DNA of 38,405 nt. It comes from Rhizobium sp. Q54 (GTDB lineage: Bacteria; Pseudomonadota; Alphaproteobacteria; Rhizobiales; Xanthobacteraceae). How positions within the stretch are numbered: the stretch's first letter is position 1; the number at the start of each line of letters is the position of its first letter. Below are positions 7,327 to 18,251 of this stretch, piece after piece. The stretch spans positions 1 to 38,405 of the forward strand of contig CAMDSH010000028.1 in the NCBI GenBank assembly GCA_945907045.1. Reading direction: 5' to 3'. The notes under the pieces were generated by a model. The model had not been told where the DNA came from. It did not search any database and saw only the letters and a list, made by a program, of their open reading frames with translations. Position numbers and translations under genes: made by a program.

Positions 7327-8991
7327 TTAGTGACCTGTCAGCTTCGCGAGCAGCGCATTCGCGTCCGCCGGCGTAGCATTGCCGCGCCAGCCGACATGCT
7401 GATCGGGCCGGATAAGCACGAGATCGCGTTCGTAAAGTTCACGCGCCTGAGCATCTGCAATGTCGATGACTTTCAGCGGCACGTTGCGCTCGCGCGCCGC
7501 CTGTTCGAACGACGCGGCGGACGGCGGCTTAGACCCAAGACGCAGGAGCGTGAAACCCTCGCCCAATCGATCGAATAATGAGTCGCCCTGACCTCGCCCA
7601 TCGCCAATCCAGAAATGCGGCGCGCGGCCACCCGGCACGCTGCTCGGCGTATAACTGGTGAAACTGTCGGCGGGCGGCGCTCCGTCGGCAGCGATAATGG
7701 CCGAACCGTCATAGCGCGCGCCAAGCTGCACGCCGAGCGAGGCGAATTCCTCACCGAAAGTTGCAAGGAACGCACCGACCTCGCGCCGCGCCTTCTCGCC
7801 TTCGGGCGTTGCCTCCTCAAGTTCCGGCGGCACTTTCACATCGCCGATGTTCTTCGCCAGCGCGCGCGAGGCCGCCGTGTTGCGCACAGCAATCGGCTTG
7901 CGCTCCTGCTCGTAACTCGCGACCAGCTTCGGCCCGCCCCAGCCCTGCACCATCGCCGCCAATTTCCACGCCAGGTTAGCCGCGTCGTCGATGCCGGTGT
8001 TCATGCCGAAGCCGCCGGTGGGCGTGAACAGATGCACGGCATCGCCCGCAAGCCATACGCGCCCCTCGCCGAAGCGTTCCGCATGCAGCGCGATGCCGCC
8101 GGTCCACGGACCGTGCGCGACGATCTCAACCGGAATGCCGGTGCCGGTCGCGCGCTGCACCAGCCGCGCGACCGCCGCATCGTCAATCGGTTGCTCCGGA
8201 TCGGCAAGCCGCGACCACAGGATGAATTCGTCCTTGCCGTCGAGCGCGACGATAGCCGTGCGCAGTTCCGGGTTCACGACCCAGTATTGCCAGGCGCGGC
8301 GCGAGCCCAGATGCGCGCGGTAGAGCGTTGGCGCGCGGAAGTAAGTCGAGATCATGTGCTGGCCGAAAAATTCCTGCTCCAGCCCGGCATGACCTTCGTA
8401 GGAAATGCCAAGCGCGCGACGCACGAAACTTTTCCCGCCATCGCAACCGGCGAGATATAGCACCCGCCAGTTTTCCGTTCCGCCATCCTCGTTCACCGCG
8501 CGCAGGCTCACGCCGTCGTTGTCCTGTGAGAATTCATCGACGCACCAGCCGTAGCGCAGCGTGATGTTCGCACGTGAGCGAGCGCGCTCCAGCAACAGCT
8601 GCTCGACATACATCTGATTGGCGCGGTGGATCGGTTCCGGAATTTGATCGGTACGCCGCGCGTTCGCGACGATGCGCATCTTCTCGGTTTCCGACGGCAT
8701 CGGCAGCCGCGCCAGCTCGTAACCGGAAAGCCGCGTCATGTAGACGCTGTCGGTCGGATGATCTGGCGGCAGGCCGAGCTTGCGTACCTGCGCCGAGAAG
8801 CCGAGCCGCCGGTAATGCTCCATCGTGCGCGAATTGTGCGTCGAGCCCTTGGGATGTACGCGCACCGTCGGCTCGCTGTTGAACACAACCGATTTGACGC
8901 CGTGCCGGTCGAGAAACAGCGCGAGCATCAGCCCGACAGGACCGCCGCCAACAATGGCGACCGGCGCACGCTGGATTTCGTTTCCGCTCAT
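7327..8991 (-). CDS. FAD-dependent monooxygenase (PheA/TfdB/MhpA class)
   Basis: This 554-residue class A flavoprotein hydroxylase should use NAD(P)H and O2 to hydroxylate an aromatic or similar substrate. The dinucleotide-binding GGGPVG lies at 15-20. The ACDGGKS-like segment (LAGCDGGKSFVRRALG) holds the DG motif, and the second FAD motif WLAGDAVHLFTPTGGFG lies around residues 305-325. The C-terminal thioredoxin-like extension of the TfdB/phenol-hydroxylase group accounts for the length beyond 400 residues. The start ATG has GGAG five bases upstream. It is divergent from the ABC transporter binding-protein gene, with a 105-bp shared upstream region. The substrate is unknown; polyketide, resorcinol or hydroxyphenylpropionate relatives are all possible. 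Confidence 0.87.
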   Translation of the reverse strand: MSGNEIQRAPVAIVGGGPVGLMLALFLDRHGVKSVVFNSEPTVRVHPKGSTHNSRTMEHYRRLGFSAQVRKLGLPPDHPTDSVYMTRLSGYELARLPMPSETEKMRIVANARRTDQIPEPIHRANQMYVEQLLLERARSRANITLRYGWCVDEFSQDNDGVSLRAVNEDGGTENWRVLYLAGCDGGKSFVRRALGISYEGHAGLEQEFFGQHMISTYFRAPTLYRAHLGSRRAWQYWVVNPELRTAIVALDGKDEFILWSRLADPEQPIDDAAVARLVQRATGTGIPVEIVAHGPWTGGIALHAERFGEGRVWLAGDAVHLFTPTGGFGMNTGIDDAANLAWKLAAMVQGWGGPKLVASYEQERKPIAVRNTAASRALAKNIGDVKVPPELEEATPEGEKARREVGAFLATFGEEFASLGVQLGARYDGSAIIAADGAPPADSFTSYTPSSVPGGRAPHFWIGDGRGQGDSLFDRLGEGFTLLRLGSKPPSAASFEQAARERNVPLKVIDIADAQARELYERDLVLIRPDQHVGWRGNATPADANALLAKLTGH

Positions 8992-9096
8992 CAGGTCTCC
9001 GGGAAGCGCGATGGATTAAGGCTAGGCGGGCGGCGCGGCAAAATGTAGCATCCGGGCATAAATCATCGCCGGGTCAAGGCGATACGGGAGGACGTC

Positions 9097-10185
9097 ATGC
9101 ACAAAAGTCTTATCACCCTCGCGGGTCTCTTTTTGCTCACCGGCACCGCCATCGCGCAAGTGCCGCCGGGCTATCCGGCCGATTACGCCAAGATCGTCGA
9201 GGCGGCAAACAAAGAAGGCAAGGTCGTCATCTCATCGACCACCGACGCCGTCGCGGCCAATCCGCTGGTGAAGGATTTTCAGGCGCTCTATCCCGGCGTG
9301 AAGGTCGAATATTCCGATCTCAATTCCACCGAACTCTATAACCGCTTTATCGCCGAAGCCGCCGCCGGTTCCGGCACCGCCGACGTGCTGTGGTCCTCGG
9401 CGATGGACCTGCAGGTGAAGCTTGCCGCCGACGGCCGCGCGCTGACTTATGCCTCGCCGGAAATTCCGAACCTGCCGAAATGGGCGGTGTGGCAGAACCA
9501 GGCTTACGGGACGACCTACGAGCCGATCACGTTCATCTACAACAAGCGGCTGGTGCCGGCGGAAGACGTTCCCGCCGACCATGTGGCGCTGCTCAAACTG
9601 CTCACCACCAAGACGGATGCCTACAAGGGCAAGATCACCGCATACGATCCGGAGCGCTCCGGCGTCGGCTATCTGTTCGTCAACGAAGACGCCAAGCATT
9701 TGCCGCAGGCGTGGGACCTGTTCAAGGCGTTCGGCAAATCGGGGATCAAGCTTTACACATCGGCAGGCGCGATGATGGAGCGCGTCACATCAGGCGAGCA
9801 CACCATCGCCTACGGCATTTTCGGTTCCTACGCGCTGGCGCGCTCGAAGAAAGATCCCAATCTCGGCATCGTGCTGCCGAAGGACTACACGCTGGTGATG
9901 TCGCGCGTCGCCTTCATTTCCACGCAAGCGAAGAATCCGAACGCGGCAAAACTATTCCTCGATTATCTGCTCTCCAAGCGCGGGCAGACGCTGATCGCGG
10001 GGCCCGCGGAGCTTTACTCGCTGCGCACCGACGTGCCGGGCGAAGCGACGGCGACGAAGCTGGCCGAACTCATCGGCGACAAGATCAAGCCGATTCCGAT
10101 CGGCCCCGAACTGCTCGCCAATCTTGACCAGAAGAAGCGGCTCGATTTTCTCAAGCAATGGCAAGCAGCCATGAAGGGGCAGTGA
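9097..10185 (+). CDS. ABC transporter periplasmic substrate-binding protein, FbpA-like
   Basis: A cleavable signal peptide (about residues 1-20, ending GTAIA) is followed by a family-1 solute-binding protein of the AfuA/FbpA superfamily: EAANKEGKVVISS, FQALYPGVKVEY, and GSGTADVLWSS are typical landmarks. Ferric-binding FbpA proteins use two consecutive tyrosines; no YY pair exists anywhere in this protein, which argues against free Fe3+ as ligand. A GGGAGG ribosome site sits just upstream of the ATG. The permease gene follows after 48 bp and the ATPase after that, so this delivers ligand to that transporter. The downstream aldolase points to an organic acid or phosphonate-like compound, by inference. 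Confidence 0.87.
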   Translation: MHKSLITLAGLFLLTGTAIAQVPPGYPADYAKIVEAANKEGKVVISSTTDAVAANPLVKDFQALYPGVKVEYSDLNSTELYNRFIAEAAAGSGTADVLWSSAMDLQVKLAADGRALTYASPEIPNLPKWAVWQNQAYGTTYEPITFIYNKRLVPAEDVPADHVALLKLLTTKTDAYKGKITAYDPERSGVGYLFVNEDAKHLPQAWDLFKAFGKSGIKLYTSAGAMMERVTSGEHTIAYGIFGSYALARSKKDPNLGIVLPKDYTLVMSRVAFISTQAKNPNAAKLFLDYLLSKRGQTLIAGPAELYSLRTDVPGEATATKLAELIGDKIKPIPIGPELLANLDQKKRLDFLKQWQAAMKGQ

Positions 10186-10233
10186 GTTCATTCGCTTCCC
10201 TGCCTTTGTGGACAACGGCGCCGGAATTTTGAT

Positions 10234-11899
10234 GTGAATCCTGTCGCGATCTTCCGCCTGATCGTCATCTCCGTCACCGCGCTCGCTGTGATGGCGCCGC
10301 TCTCGCTCGTCATTTATCAGAGCTTTCTCACTGCGCCGTTCTTCGATCCGTCGGCGAAACTCTCGCTCGACGCCTATGTCTTCGTCTTCACCGAGGACGA
10401 TTACTGGCAGGCCTTGATAACGACGCTCATTATCGCCGGCGGCATGGCGGGCATCGCGGTTCCGCTCGGCGCCGTGCTGGCGTTCCTGATGGTGCGCACC
10501 GATGTGCCGGGCCGCGCCTGGATGGAGCCGTTCATCCTGATCCCGATTTTCGTCTCGGCGGTGGTGATCGCGTTCGGTTACGTGGTGGCGCTCGGCCCGG
10601 TCGGGATTTTATCGATGGGCGTGAAATCGCTGATCGGCATCGTGCCATGGAATCTTTATTCACTCTCCTCGCTCGTCGTCATCGCAGGGCTGACGCACGT
10701 GCCGCATGTTTATCTCTACACCGCGGCGGCATTGCGCGGTCTGGGCAGCGATCTGGAAGAAGCCGCGCGGGTGAGCGGCGCAGGACCGGTGAAGGTCGCC
10801 TTCGGCATCAGCCTGCCGATGGTGCTGCCCGCGATTTTATTCGCCGGCGTGCTGGTGTTTTTTCTCGGCTTTGAATTGTTCGGCCTGCCGCTGGTGCTCG
10901 GCGACCCGCAGGGCGTGCTGGTGCTGGCGACATATCTCTACAAGCTCACCAACAAGCTCGGCGTGCCGTCTTACCAGTTGATGGCGGTCGTGGTCGTGAC
11001 GATCATCGCGGTCACCGCGCCGCTGGTTTATTTGCAGCGCCGTCTGCTGCGGCAGGCGCAGCGTTACGTCTCCGTGCGCGGCAAGGGACTTAAATCCGCG
11101 CCGCTGAAATTGGGAACGTGGCGCTGGCCGTCTTTCGCGATCATCGCCGTGTGGTTCACCGTCACCGTGGTGGTGCCGCTCGCCGGAATTACCATTCGCT
11201 CTTTCGTCATCAACTGGGGCGAGGGCGTCAATCTGCTCGACGTGCTCACGCTCGATCATTACCGCGAGCTGCTGGACTATCCCAACGTCGTGCGCGGCAT
11301 GATCAACACCTTCGGCATCGGCGTCATCGGCGGCGCGCTCGCGGTGGCCTGCTACACCGCCATCGCGCTCGCGATGCATCGCTGGCAATCGGGCTGGACG
11401 CGCATCGTCGATTATCTCGTGATGGTGCCGCGCGCGATGCCCGGCCTCGTCGCCGGCCTCGCGATGCTGTGGGTATTCCTGTTCTTCAAGCCGCTGTCGC
11501 CGCTCAAATCGACGCTGGTGTCGGTGTGGCTCGCTTATACCGTGGTGTGGCTGGCTTACGGCATGCGGCTCGTTTCCGGCACGCTGCTGCAGGTCGGACC
11601 CGAACTGGAAGAAGCCGCGCGCGTGAGCGGCGCCAGCGAAATGCGCGTGAAGCGCGACGTCACCGTGCCACTGATCCGCTATGGCATGGTGGCGAGCTGG
11701 CTGCTCGTGTTCCTGATTTTCGTGCGCGAATATTCCACCGGCATCTATCTGCTCGGCCCCGGCACGGAAGTGATCGGCTCGCTGCTCGTGTCGCTGTGGG
11801 GCACCGGCGCGGTCGATCTCGTTTCCGCGCTGTCGGTCGTCAATGTTGTCATGATCGGCGTCGGCTTGAGTGTCGCGCTGCGGCTGGGAGTGCGCCTGC

Positions 11900-11907
<8 letters not shown>
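10234..11907 (+). CDS. ABC transporter permease, fused double-domain (FbpB type)
   Basis: This 557-residue inner-membrane protein consists of two repeated permease halves, each about six membrane segments. Each half has its own cytoplasmic EAA loop: EEAARVSGAGPVKVAFG in the first and EEAARVSGASEMRVKRD in the second. Iron/thiamine/phosphonate-type importers characteristically fuse two permease domains this way, so one polypeptide can form the whole channel. It starts at a GTG (10234). The last eight bases overlap the ATPase gene, consistent with tight co-translation. Substrate specificity cannot be read from the permease. Confidence 0.9.
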
Positions 11908-12955
<1,048 letters not shown>

Positions 12956-12957
12956 CG

Positions 12958-13830
12958 ATGGCGGATTTCCACGGCGTGATGCCTTATCTGGTTTCGCCCA
13001 TCGATACGCAGGGACGCATTCTCACCGACGTATTGGGCAAGCTCTCATCCGACCTCATCAAGGCGGGCGTGCATGGCCTCACGCCGCTCGGCTCGACCGG
13101 CGAGTTCGCTTACCTGAACCGCGAGCAGCGCCACACTGTCGTGCAAGCAACGATTGAGGCCGCCAACAAACGCGTGCCTGTGATCGCAGGTGTTGCTTCG
13201 ACTTCGACGCAGGACGCCGCCGATCAGGCGCGCGCCTATCAGAAACTCGGTGCGGACGGCATTCTCGCGATCCTCGAAGCTTATTTCCCTCTGAAAGACG
13301 CGCAGATCGAAGCCTACTTCCGCGCCATCGCCGACGCTGTCGATATTCCGGTCGTGCTCTATACCAATCCGAATTTCCAGCGCAGCGATCTCTCGCTCGA
13401 TGTCATCGCGAAGCTCGCGGCGCATCCGCGCATCCGTTACATCAAGGACGCCTCCACCAATACCGGCCGTCTGCTTTCGATCATGAACCGTTGCCCGGAG
13501 TTGAAGGTGTTTTCCGCCTCGGCGCATATTCCGGCGGCAGTGATGCTGATCGGCGGCGTCGGCTGGATGGCGGGGCCGGCTTGCGTGATCCCGCGCCAGA
13601 GCGTGCGGCTTTACGATCTGTGCCGCGCGGGAAAATGGAGCGAGGCGATGACGCTGCAGCGCGAGCTGTGGCGCATCAACGAGGCCTTCGCGCGCTTCAA
13701 TCTCGCCGCCTGCATCAAGGCCGGATTGCAGTCGCAAGGCTACGCTGTGGGCGATCCGGTGCCGCCGCAGGCGGCTCTCACGGCAGAAGAGCGCAAGGTG
13801 GTGGCCGGAATTATTGCCCAGTTGCCGTAA
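12958..13830 (+). CDS. DapA/NAL-family aldolase (dihydrodipicolinate synthase-like)
   Basis: This 290-residue class I aldolase has a TIM barrel. It shows the family motif GSTGE (45-49), the tyrosine in VLYTNPNF (Tyr135) and the Schiff-base lysine in YIKDAS (Lys163). True dihydrodipicolinate synthases carry GTTGE and a YNVPxRT segment whose arginine binds the substrate carboxylate; here the corresponding stretch is [10 protein letters not shown] lysine-biosynthetic role is therefore unlikely. Related enzymes act on keto-deoxy sugars, N-acetylneuraminate, hydroxyproline intermediates or other 2-keto acids. Lying 2 bp after the ABC ATPase gene, it probably processes the imported compound or a derivative. 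The ATG is chosen from domain start and spacing; the frame is open well upstream inside the ATPase gene but without similarity. Confidence 0.87.
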   Translation: MADFHGVMPYLVSPIDTQGRILTDVLGKLSSDLIKAGVHGLTPLGSTGEFAYLNREQRHTVVQATIEAANKRVPVIAGVASTSTQDAADQARAYQKLGADGILAILEAYFPLKDAQIEAYFRAIADAVDIPVVLYTNPNFQRSDLSLDVIAKLAAHPRIRYIKDASTNTGRLLSIMNRCPELKVFSASAHIPAAVMLIGGVGWMAGPACVIPRQSVRLYDLCRAGKWSEAMTLQRELWRINEAFARFNLAACIKAGLQSQGYAVGDPVPPQAALTAEERKVVAGIIAQLP

Positions 13831-13855
13831 TAATCATTCGATGCAACTTCCGCTC

Positions 13856-13907
13856 ATTCCCGCGCATGCGGGAATCCAGTGCTCTGGGTCCCCGCTTTCG
13901 CGGGGAC
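13856..13907. repeat. paired short palindromes of the ATTCCCGC / GTCCCCGC type
   Basis: Two stem-loops lie close together. The first is attcccgc/gcgggaat around catg (13856-13874). The second is gtccccgc/gcggggac around tttc (13888-13907). This pair is a common dispersed intergenic element of proteobacterial genomes. Translated, it gives the spurious FPRMRESS / PRFRGD peptide seen in many misannotated ORFs. It separates the aldolase operon from the flippase gene and may attenuate read-through. Confidence 0.7.
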
Positions 13908-13977
13908 GAACGGCAGTGAAAAGCAGATGTTAACGCTTCCTTGCTAGCGGTAACACCGCGACAAGCGGAGCATCGTT

Positions 13978-15357
13978 GTGGCGTTGACCGGTTCCGAACA
14001 CGCGCGTCTGTCCCCTTTTGCTGGCGCGCTCGAGCGCATCAAAAACTGGCTGGCGGATAAAAGCGATTCATCGCTCGCGCAGCGCGTCGCCGGCGGCGCT
14101 TTCATCATCCGCGTGGCGAGTGCGGCGCTGGTTTATATCTGCCAGATTTTGCTCGCGCGCTGGATAGGCAGCTTCGAATTCGGCATTTACGTTTACGTCT
14201 GGACCTGGGTGCTGCTCATCGGCGGCATCGCGCCGCTCGGTCTTGCGTATCTGGCGCAGCGTTTCATTCCTGAATACACCGCGCGCGGCGACGATGCGGG
14301 CTTGCGCGGATTCATTCTCGGCAGCCGCTGGATTTGTTTTGGCCTCGGCGTCGTTGCCGCGGCGCTCGGTGCATTCGCGATCCTCGCGCTCGGCGAGCGC
14401 GTAGCTTCTTACTATGTGTTGCCATTCATGCTGGCTTTCGTGTGCCTGCCGATCTTCGCGGTGTCGAGCGCGCAGGATTCCATCGCGCGGTCGTACAACT
14501 GGATCGATCTCGCGCTGCTGCCCGCCTATATCGCGCAGCCGATTCTGATTCTCATGTTCATGGCGGCCGTGCATTTCGCCGGCTGGCCGGCGGGGGCGGT
14601 CTGCGCGCTGTTCGCCGCGATGCTCGCGATGTGGTCGATGACGCTGATGCAGCTCGCGCTGCTGCGCAAGCGTCTCGCCAAACACATTGCGCCAGGGCCG
14701 CGCCGCTACGAGCCCACGCGCTGGATGCGCGCAGCGTTGCCCGTTTTCCTCACCGACGGATTCTTTTTCCTGCTCACTTACATCGATATTTTGCTGCTGA
14801 AAATTTTCGTCGGGCCGGAGCAGATCGCGATTTATTACGCGGCGAGCAAAACACTGGCGCTGGTGGCTTTCGTCTATTTCGCAGTCGCCGCCGCGAGCGC
14901 GCATCGTTTCGCCGAATACAACGCCGCCGGTGAACACGAACGTCTCGCGGACTTCGCCGCGGCCGCGACGCGCTGGACGTTCTGGCCGTCTTTGGCGATG
15001 GCGCTCGTGCTGATTATCTTCGGCAAATGGATTCTGATGCTGTTCGGCCCCGGCTTCGACGCCGGTTATCCCCTTATCGTCGTGCTCGCTTGCGGTTTGC
15101 TGGCGCGCGCCTCCATCGGACCGGCGGAGCGGCTGCTAAATATGGTCGGCCAACAACGCGCCTGCGCGCTGGTTTATGCGGCGGCGCTCGTCACCAACGT
15201 GGCGCTCTGCCTGTTGCTGGTCCCGCACCTGGGCTTGACCGGCGCGGCGCTGGCGACTACATCCGCGCTCGTGGTCGAATCCGCTTTGCTGTTCGTTGTC
15301 GCGCGCAAGCGCCTCGGCCTGCACATCTTCATCTGGCGCAGCGCGCAATCAGGCTGA
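13978..15357 (+). CDS. polysaccharide/lipid-linked oligosaccharide flippase, MATE-superfamily (PST-like)
   Basis: This 459-residue integral membrane protein has around 12-14 hydrophobic segments spread over its whole length and a basic cytosolic N-terminus. Landmarks are an early AGGAFIIRVASAALVYICQ helix and YVYVWTWVLLIGGIAPLG. The C-terminal half has the LNMVGQQRACALVY / GLTGAALATTSALV pattern of polysaccharide biosynthesis (Wzx/RfbX, MVF-related) proteins. These move lipid-linked sugars across the inner membrane. No glycosyltransferase or polymerase gene lies within the window, so it stands alone. The start is a GTG. The downstream neighbour is convergent, leaving a 45-bp gap. The exact substrate is unknown. 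Confidence 0.82.
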   Translation: MALTGSEHARLSPFAGALERIKNWLADKSDSSLAQRVAGGAFIIRVASAALVYICQILLARWIGSFEFGIYVYVWTWVLLIGGIAPLGLAYLAQRFIPEYTARGDDAGLRGFILGSRWICFGLGVVAAALGAFAILALGERVASYYVLPFMLAFVCLPIFAVSSAQDSIARSYNWIDLALLPAYIAQPILILMFMAAVHFAGWPAGAVCALFAAMLAMWSMTLMQLALLRKRLAKHIAPGPRRYEPTRWMRAALPVFLTDGFFFLLTYIDILLLKIFVGPEQIAIYYAASKTLALVAFVYFAVAAASAHRFAEYNAAGEHERLADFAAAATRWTFWPSLAMALVLIIFGKWILMLFGPGFDAGYPLIVVLACGLLARASIGPAERLLNMVGQQRACALVYAAALVTNVALCLLLVPHLGLTGAALATTSALVVESALLFVVARKRLGLHIFIWRSAQSG

Positions 15358-15402
15358 GTGGGCACCGGTCAGCCGCCCGGATTGCGCGCCAATAAAAAGT
15401 GT

Positions 15403-17028
15403 TCAAGCCTGCTCGCGCAGCAACCGGCGGATCACCTTGCCGGTCGTCGTCATCGGCATAGCGTCGATGAACGCCACCTCGCGCGGATATTCGTGCGCCG
15501 ACAACCTTGTCTTGACGAAGTCGCGTATCTCGCCGGCGAGCTTGTCCGAGGGCGTGTGCCCCGGCTTGAGCACGATGAACGCCTTGACGATCTCGGTGCG
15601 CAACGCGTCAGGCTTGCCGACGGCGGCGGCGAGCGCCACGGCGGGATGCGCGATCAGGCAATCCTCGATCTCGCCGGGTCCGATGCGATAACCCGCTGAC
15701 GTAATGACGTCGTCGTCGCGGCCGACAAAATGCACATAGCCATCTTCGTCCACGGTGCCCTGATCTCCCGTGGTCATCCAGTCGCCGATGAATTTCTCGC
15801 GCGTCGCGTCCGGCCGTCCCCAATATTCCAGAAACATCACCGGATCGGGACGCTTGACCGCGATCTGCCCGGTCTCGCCGACGCCAACCGGATTGCCTTC
15901 GCCGTCGATCACGCCGACCACGTGCCCCGGCACCGGCTTGCCGATTGCGCCGGGACGCAACACGCCGATGGCGGCGCATGATGCGAGCACCTGGTTGCAT
16001 TCGGTCTGGCCGTAAAATTCGTTGATGACGACGCCGAGCGCCGACTTGCCCCACTCGAACGCCTCGACGCCGAGCGACTCGCCGCCGGAGCCGATGGTGC
16101 GCATATTGATGTCGTAACGCCCCCGCGGCGATGGCGCGGAACGCAGCATCCGCAACGCCGTCGGCGGAATGAACGCGTTGCGCACCTTCGAGCGCGCCAT
16201 CAGCGCGAAGACTTCCTCCGGATCGAACTTGTCGAATTTGCGCGCCACCACCGGAACGCCATAATGCAGCCCCGGCAGCAACACGTTGAACAATCCGCCG
16301 GCCCACGCCCAGTCCGCCGGCGTCCAGATGCGGTCGCCCGGCTGCGGGAAAAATTCTTGCTGGATTTCCGTGCCCGGCAGATGGCCGAGCAGCACGCGAT
16401 GGGCGTGCAATGCGCCTTTCGGCTGGCCGGTGGTGCCGGAGGTATAGACCATCACCGCCGGATCGTCGCTTGATGTATCCTCCGGCGTGAAATCCGAAGA
16501 CGCGCGCGCGAGCGCGGCATGAAAATCCACCGCGTCTTCGCCGCCGTCGAGCGAGAGCATCAATTTCAGATCGCCGAGATCGCCGCGCATCGGAGCGAGC
16601 CGCTCCAGCCCCGCCGCGTTGGTGATGAGAATCCTGGCGCCAGAATTCTGCAGCCGGTATTTGAGCGCATCGGTGCCGAACAGCACCGCGAGCGGCAACG
16701 CGATGGCGGCGAGCTTGTAGATCGCGATATGCGCCGCCGCCACTTCGGGCGCCTGCGGGAGCAAGATCGCAACCCGATCGCCGCGCGCAACGCCATGCGC
16801 GCGCAGCACGTTCGCCAGCCGGTTGGATGTCTCGCGCAGCCAGCCGTAGCTGATCGCTTCCTCGGTGCCGTCCGCTTTGACGTGCAGGATGGCGAGCCGG
16901 CGCGGGTCCACCGCTGCCCAGCGATCGCAGACATCGACGCCAATGTTGTATCGCGCCGGCACCTGCCAGCGGAATTGCCGGTAAAGCTCGTCGTAATTGC
17001 GCGACGCGGGCAGGACGGAAAGGCTCAT
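15403..17028 (-). CDS. acyl-CoA synthetase (AMP-forming), acetate/medium-chain ACSM-like
   Basis: This roughly 541-residue adenylate-forming ligase has P-loop VMVYTSGTTGQPKGA, acyl-pocket region TPADWAWAGGLFNVLLPGL, adenosine motif NEFYGQTECN, hinge TTGDQGTVDEDGYVHFVGRDDD, and the C-terminal catalytic lysine in TTTGKVIRR (ten residues from the end). The PADWAWAGG and HAHR features resemble ACSM/acetyl-CoA-synthetase-like enzymes for short to medium acids rather than FadD. The ATG at 17028 is chosen over a TTG nine bases upstream. A convincing Shine-Dalgarno is not visible for either. It lies 48 bp downstream of the CAP lipoprotein gene in the same direction and converges on the flippase gene. 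It is a different subfamily from the FATP-type synthetase at 4.9-6.7 kb. Confidence 0.87.
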   Translation of the reverse strand: MSLSVLPASRNYDELYRQFRWQVPARYNIGVDVCDRWAAVDPRRLAILHVKADGTEEAISYGWLRETSNRLANVLRAHGVARGDRVAILLPQAPEVAAAHIAIYKLAAIALPLAVLFGTDALKYRLQNSGARILITNAAGLERLAPMRGDLGDLKLMLSLDGGEDAVDFHAALARASSDFTPEDTSSDDPAVMVYTSGTTGQPKGALHAHRVLLGHLPGTEIQQEFFPQPGDRIWTPADWAWAGGLFNVLLPGLHYGVPVVARKFDKFDPEEVFALMARSKVRNAFIPPTALRMLRSAPSPRGRYDINMRTIGSGGESLGVEAFEWGKSALGVVINEFYGQTECNQVLASCAAIGVLRPGAIGKPVPGHVVGVIDGEGNPVGVGETGQIAVKRPDPVMFLEYWGRPDATREKFIGDWMTTGDQGTVDEDGYVHFVGRDDDVITSAGYRIGPGEIEDCLIAHPAVALAAAVGKPDALRTEIVKAFIVLKPGHTPSDKLAGEIRDFVKTRLSAHEYPREVAFIDAMPMTTTGKVIRRLLREQA

Positions 17029-17076
17029 GGAGCGCAACGCTAGTGAGCGGACCGCGTCAGGTCCAGAGCCAGACGC

Positions 17077-17598
17077 TCAGCCTTTTTTCTCGTCCGGCGC
17101 GGCGAGGATCATCGACCAGAACACCTTGTATTTCGAATTCGGCGCGTAGACTGCGGCGATGCCCATGCGCGTCGCGCCCGCGAGCAGCATGTTCTTGCGG
17201 TGCGGCGGAGAATCGCGCCAGCCGGAAAACGCCTCGGCGAGCGTGTGGTAACCGGCGCCGACATTCTCGGCCGCGATCTTGGCGTCGTAGCCGGACGCCT
17301 TCAGCCGCACCGCGAACGGCTTGGTGACGTTGTGATCGAGCTTGTCGCGCTTGGCCATCGCCTGCGCTTGCGCTTCGGCGAGCTTGGTCAACTCGGGATC
17401 GAGGGTCAGCGTCTCCAGTCCGTTGTTGGTGCGAAACCCGGAAAACATCGAGGCCGCAGCATCGGCATCGAGCACGGCGCCGGGCTGGGCGAGGCTTTTG
17501 TAAAAGCTCGGCTGCTCGGTGGGCACGGTGCCGCCGCTGGCGCAGGCGGCGAGCGCCGCCATCAGCATGATCGCGGCCAGCGGCCGGAACGGCGTCAT
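17077..17598 (-). CDS. CAP (SCP/PR1-like) domain lipoprotein
   Basis: This 173-residue protein has a lipoprotein signal: basic/hydrophobic N-terminus and lipobox LAAC with Cys19 as lipid anchor. It is followed by a CAP/SCP domain. Conserved CAP positions are present: His89 in KLDHN, Glu111-Asn112 in AAENVGAG, and SGWRDSPPHRKNML (125-138) with His133. Bacterial CAP-domain proteins are extracytoplasmic; some are proteases or lipid binders, but the role of most is unknown. The three-helix/sandwich core is short but complete. The upstream 185 bp (17599-17783) separate it divergently from the cupin gene and must contain promoters for both. Confidence 0.87.
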   Translation of the reverse strand: MTPFRPLAAIMLMAALAACASGGTVPTEQPSFYKSLAQPGAVLDADAAASMFSGFRTNNGLETLTLDPELTKLAEAQAQAMAKRDKLDHNVTKPFAVRLKASGYDAKIAAENVGAGYHTLAEAFSGWRDSPPHRKNMLLAGATRMGIAAVYAPNSKYKVFWSMILAAPDEKKG

Positions 17599-17783
17599 TC
17601 AGGAAACCTCCGATTTGGCGCGAAACTGCCGGGCGACAGTGGCCGAATGGTGGACGGAACTGCGCTCTTTTAACCCGAATGGCGATACATGAACGCGGGC
17701 GGCACTGCATCCCATACTGGCGTCTGCCCACCGGCTCAACTAACATTCCGTCCCATAAAAGCACCATCCCTTGGGAGGGGCGA

Positions 17784-18185
17784 ATGTCCAATCAGCCTGC
17801 GGCACGCACGCCCGGCGCCACGCGCGCGGCACCCGGCGAATATCTTTTCGATCTCGCCCAAGTGAAGCCGATCATGGGCGGCCCAGCCTATTCCACGGCG
17901 AATGGCGCCTGCGTCGAGGGCGACCGCATGATCGTCGGGCTAATGCGCATGCCCGCGGGCACCGGCGCGGAGCCGCATTCGCATCCCAACGAGCAGTGGA
18001 TTTACGTGCTCGAAGGCATCTTTCGCGCCACCATCGGCGGCAAGACGATCGACGCCAAGCCCGGCTCGGTGGTCTACATCCCGTCCAACACCATCCACGC
18101 GGGCAAAGCGACACCGGAAGGCGACGTGCTGTTCTTCACGGTCAAGGATGCCTCGCACAGCCTGCACGGAATCAAAGCCGCTTAA
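17784..18185 (+). CDS. small cupin-domain protein
   Basis: This 133-residue single-domain cupin has metal-ligand motif 1, EPHSHPNEQWIYVLEG (His65, His67, Glu70), and motif 2, PGSVVYIPSNTIHAG (His105). It probably binds a divalent metal in a small beta barrel. It may be an isomerase, a dioxygenase or a sensor of a small acid; the exact activity is unknown. The start at 17784 has an ideal GGGAGGGG site just upstream, while a longer in-frame extension back to 17679 lacks domain similarity. It precedes the tctC gene by 66 bp in the same direction, so it may process or sense the transporter's substrate. Confidence 0.85.
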   Translation: MSNQPAARTPGATRAAPGEYLFDLAQVKPIMGGPAYSTANGACVEGDRMIVGLMRMPAGTGAEPHSHPNEQWIYVLEGIFRATIGGKTIDAKPGSVVYIPSNTIHAGKATPEGDVLFFTVKDASHSLHGIKAA

Positions 18186-18251
18186 AACACATCAAAAGTT
18201 CACAAGCGGGGCCGCAAGAGCCCGCGCGATAAAATATCCAGGGAGGATGCC

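Noticed and set aside
13831..13919. Peptide containing FPRMRESS and PRFRGD in an open frame
   Set aside because: It is the conceptual translation of the extragenic palindrome pair, a familiar spurious ORF.
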